This document shows, in pieces, positions 63,004 to 64,000 of a DNA stretch of 64,000 nucleotides; the stretch's first letter is position 1; each line of letters starts with the position of its first letter. The notes under the pieces were generated by a model that was not told the origin of the DNA, made no database searches, and worked only from the letters and a program-made list of their open reading frames with translations. Both the position numbers and the translations under genes were made by a program. This DNA is from Hymenolepis diminuta (lineage: Eukaryota; Platyhelminthes; Cestoda; Cyclophyllidea; Hymenolepididae), in the NCBI GenBank assembly GCA_900708905.1, contig CAADRB010000026.1, positions 1,591,185 to 1,655,184 on the forward strand, in the 5' to 3' direction.

Positions 63004-64000
63004 CTACAAAGTATATTTATAGGAATAAATACTTAATAAAGATAATTAATTGCACTAATACATTTTTTCTTATATTTTTTCCTCAGTTCCTTGCTGAAGT
63101 AGGTCAGTAGTCTCCGTTGAGTGACTACTTATTTTCAAAAAAAAATGTCCGATATACTCAATTGCGCTTTATCAAATAATGTAATTATTGTTGCTGTTCA
63201 CCTTGTTTAAATCCAAGGGAGATCCATTATGTCCATAAGTATGTTAAATAGCAACTATTAGCAGTTAAAAGGGCAATTTTATCAAGATATCATTTTAATC
63301 AACCTTGTACATAAGCCTAGAACATCACGGACATGAACTCACTTAGAAACGTAGGGGTCAGACCAAGAACATTGGAGCAATATGACCGATGTAGTAGTAG
63401 ACTCTATCCACTAGGACCACCTGTACATCCAAAATCCATGACTCCTTTAATTTTCTGATTTATTCTCTATTTTTATTCTTCCCTTCCTTCCTCATCCCCT
63501 TATCGGGGCATTCTTCTATGCTCTGCGTTTAAGTGTTTTTCCATTATTAAATTTTGGGACTTTTAATTCGCTTAATTCGGTAATTGCAATAAGATGTGGC
63601 GTTTGTATGTTGGTTCAAAATTCCTTCAAGGGTGGGAATCGAAAAAGGCAGGGTTTAGGATGTTGGTGATGCTCAAATAGGATTAGGTAGTACGCCGATG
63701 CCAGCGAACAATTTCTTCTAAAGCAATGATAATACTTAATCCGCGTTGCAGTTACTTTGTTAACTACGTAATATTCTACAAGAGATTTTACGAATTGCTG
63801 TATTCACTTATCCGTGACCAATATATTATTTACGCTTTATAAGCCCATTTGCTGTTATTCTCGAAAAAGAAAGGAAAACAGCGGTGTAATAATCGAATTA
63901 CGTGTTAATTTAATTGGAAAGCAGTTTATTTAATGTGGGAAGTCGCTAATGGTAATGAGAAATTAAAGCGCTTAATTTTACTTAAAAAATCGAATTTTAT
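63004..64000 (-). other. ZO gene intron upstream of exon A
   Basis: Holds the SINE-like segment at 63290-63425 and otherwise AT-rich sequence. I see no PDZ1 exon, so the start of the gene lies to the right of the window. Confidence 0.6.
63290..63425 (-). repeat. Possible tRNA-derived SINE head upstream of ZO exon A
   Basis: On the - strand, GGTGGTCCTAGTGGATAGAG (63422-63403) closely resembles the D-arm/A box of tRNA-Glu or -Asp. CTTGGTCTGACCCCTA (63366-63351) stands about 40 bp further on where a B box would be. The sequence between does not fold as a tRNA that I can see, so a SINE head is more likely than a tRNA gene. Confidence 0.35.

Noticed and set aside
1..64000. CRISPR arrays, bacterial operons, ribosome binding sites
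   Set aside because: Spliced genes, poly(A) signals and animal transposons show that this is eukaryotic nuclear DNA; no regularly spaced direct repeats were seen.

Overview
The window looks like a piece of an AT-rich animal genome with long introns and many decayed transposable elements. A parasitic flatworm is my best guess, but this is inference: the two genes are generic metazoan ones and nothing here fixes the phylum. About the first 21 kb holds no gene I can support.

Two multi-exon genes were rebuilt from splice sites, matching intron phases and protein-family similarity. (1) Positions 22964-32417, + strand: a complete guanylate kinase (GUK1-like) in 8 exons, about 226 residues, with an intact P-loop. 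Paired CCAAT-type motifs lie just upstream and an AATAAA signal follows the stop. (2) Positions 45978-63003, - strand: the 3' part of a ZO-1/Polychaetoid-type junction scaffold in 10 exons. It encodes about 955 residues covering PDZ2, PDZ3, SH3, a degenerate guanylate-kinase domain and a ZU5 domain that ends in the family's typical LIDHF tail. The 5' exons (PDZ1 and the start codon) lie beyond the right edge. The two genes converge across about 13.5 kb. A possible orphan exon (44819-45092, - strand) sits just past the ZO gene's 3' end.

Repeats: a family of LTR-like sequences, without internal coding regions, occurs at 1-425, 1780-2330, 23880-24890, 32855-33265, 38560-39015 and, weakly, 43555-43900. 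Two broken mariner/Tc1-type transposons lie in opposite orientation at 21467-22614 (+) and 42275-42955 (-). Several tRNA-like segments may be SINE remnants. An assembly gap at 24165-24351 is flanked by two identical 251-bp copies of the same sequence, which points to an unmerged contig overlap.

Guanylate kinase makes GDP from GMP in the cytosol. The ZO protein would tie junction membrane proteins to the cytoskeleton; its guanylate-kinase domain lacks the nucleotide-binding loop. I found no sign that the two genes work together. I saw no previously undescribed system; the most notable items are the lineage-specific features of the ZO protein and the repeat family.
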